A DNA stretch of 6,304 nucleotides from Myxococcales bacterium. GTDB taxonomy: Bacteria; Myxococcota_A; UBA9160; SMWR01. Shown here piece after piece: positions 5,860 through 6,304 of the stretch (the stretch's first letter is position 1; every line of letters begins with the position of its first letter). A model generated the notes under the pieces. The model had not been told where the DNA came from, did not search any database, and was given only the letters and a program-made list of their open reading frames with translations. The position numbers and the translations under genes were made by a program. The stretch lies in NCBI GenBank assembly GCA_022571825.1, contig JACZXC010000184.1, positions 1-6,304 of the forward strand. The letters run 5' to 3'.

Positions 5860-5872
5860 AAGGCGGTGCGCG

Positions 5873-5897
5873 GAAGTTCAACGGCGGCGGAACTTTC
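5873..5897 (+). terminator. Second hairpin with short pyrimidine tail
   Basis: AAGTTC (5874-5879) pairs with GAACTT (5890-5895), extended by one G-T pair, with a 10-base loop of mostly G and C. TTCTC follows. It is a weak terminator candidate; the stem is short and A/T-rich. Confidence 0.25.
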
Positions 5898-6021
5898 TCG
5901 TAAGCCTTGAATTCTCTTGCGCTTTTGACACCATCCTGGGGTTCCCCCCACTCAATTCTAGAAGACTCCGTCCGCGCGGGACGCGGCTGCCACTTTGTGC
6001 ACCGCGACTTCGAGTCCGATC

Positions 6022-6026
6022 AGGGG
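6022..6026 (+). promoter_or_regulatory. Ribosome binding site for the TPR protein
   Basis: AGGGG is 8 bases before GTG 6035. The overlapping ATG at 6033 is followed at once by TGA, so GTG is the only productive start near this site. Confidence 0.6.
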
Positions 6027-6034
6027 AACGAGAT

Positions 6035-6304
6035 GTGACGGGCAACCACCAGCCGCTGAGCCCTCTCCGCACGCGCGCGGAAAGCCGCCCCCGCGGCCTC
6101 GCGAAGCTGGCGCTGTGGGCAAGCGTCGCGCTGTCGCTGGCGCCGGCGGTGCGCGCCCAGGAGGAATCGGTGGTGCTGCGGCTGCGCGCCCAGCGCCTCG
6201 CCGCCCAGGGGCACTGCGAGGACGCGATTCCCCTGCTGCGCCGGGTGCGCGAGCAGACTCCGGGCGACGCCCGCGCGGCGCTGCTCGAAGGCACTTGCGG
6301 GGTT
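6035..6304 (+). CDS. Exported TPR-repeat protein, N-terminal part (3' end outside window)
   Basis: The frame from GTG 6035 is open to the window end (90 residues), so the C-terminus is not seen. The first 24 residues are polar and basic (MTGNHQPLSPLRTRAESRPR and on), followed by a hydrophobic core LALWASVALSLAP (25-37) and VRA before Q42. This is a signal peptide with a long n-region and predicted cleavage 41/42. Residues 46-90 (VVLRLRAQRLAAQGHCEDAIPLLRRVREQTPGDARAAL in pieces) follow the TPR pattern: G at the turn after helix A, then DAI, then P at the repeat end, with a second repeat starting at the edge. TPR domains hold protein partners; exported ones are common in outer-membrane secretion, polysaccharide export and cell-envelope assembly. 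No specific function can be given. Two cysteines (in GHCED and GTCG) lie in the mature part. It is separated from the upstream gene by 232 bases and probably starts its own transcript. Confidence 0.78.
   Translation, partial: MTGNHQPLSPLRTRAESRPRGLAKLALWASVALSLAPAVRAQEESVVLRLRAQRLAAQGHCEDAIPLLRRVREQTPGDARAALLEGTCGV

Larger units (their letters stand above)
5803..6034. other. Non-coding gap of 232 bases with hairpins and a -35-like box
   Basis: No supported gene is seen on either strand. The gap holds the two hairpins listed above, TTGACA at 5925-5930 (exact sigma70 -35 consensus), and TGGGG/CCCCA (5937-5941 and 5946-5950) as a 5-bp stem with a TTCC loop. No good -10 is found 16-18 bases after TTGACA; the nearest AT-rich stretch (CTCAATTCTAGA, 5951-5962) is too far for a standard promoter. 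The stretch 5905-5960 is more AT-rich than its surroundings, as expected for the promoter of the TPR gene. The leader downstream would be about 70 bases. Confidence 0.5.

Noticed and set aside
4020..5903. 627-codon plus-strand ORF over the TIGR03545-type gene
   Set aside because: The composition is almost entirely Arg, Gly, Ala and Pro, typical of a shifted frame of a GC-rich gene.
5906..5920. Sigma54-type promoter (TTGAATTCTCTTGC)
   Set aside because: The -12 GC element is present but the -24 GG is missing, so it does not meet the consensus.
5878..6294. Minus-strand ORF across the TPR gene start
   Set aside because: Ser/Arg/Ala-rich with no motif; the plus strand has a signal peptide, TPR pattern and ribosome site.

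Overview
The window is GC-rich bacterial DNA in which every supported gene lies on the + strand, packed with short gaps or overlaps. No rRNA, tRNA, CRISPR array, insertion sequence or integrase is visible. The gene content is a LipB octanoyltransferase, a PhzF-fold protein, a secreted GH16-like protein with a PEP-CTERM-like tail, a TIGR03546/TIGR03545 membrane pair and an exported TPR protein. This suggests a Gram-negative, deltaproteobacterial or myxobacterial-like environmental bacterium. That placement is an inference from gene content and base composition, not a phylogeny.

Layout. Positions 1-392 hold the 3' part of lipB. A perfect 7+7 bp inverted repeat follows at once. An unusual ORF (start probably 440, ends 1162) joins an unrecognised N-terminal half to a C-terminal GFA/CENP-V-type zinc domain that has lost the first part of its fold. 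A PhzF-like isomerase/epimerase gene overlaps it by 4 bases (1159-1941), followed by a VOC/glyoxalase-fold gene (1978-2445). Then come a secreted GH16-like glycosidase or laminarinase-type protein (2505-3425), a small polytopic membrane protein of the TIGR03546/DUF2062-like type (3494-4015) and its TIGR03545-type partner (4015-5802), whose start codon overlaps the stop of the first. After a 232-base non-coding gap with several small hairpins and a consensus -35-like hexamer, a signal-peptide-bearing TPR protein starts at GTG 6035 and runs off the window.

How they may work together. The GFA-like, PhzF-like and VOC genes look like one transcription unit for small-molecule or electrophile metabolism, but their substrates cannot be read from sequence. 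The GH16-like protein, the membrane pair and the TPR protein all act at or beyond the inner membrane and make the right half an envelope/secretion neighbourhood.

The most notable signal is a break near position 830. The protein changes from unknown domain to truncated GFA domain there, and glutamate codon use switches sharply: 11 GAG to 9 GAA before it, 38 GAG to 1 GAA in the next three coding segments. This is either a real recombinational gene fusion or an assembly misjoin, and it should be settled before the left edge is interpreted. I see no clearly new defence or mobile system in the window.
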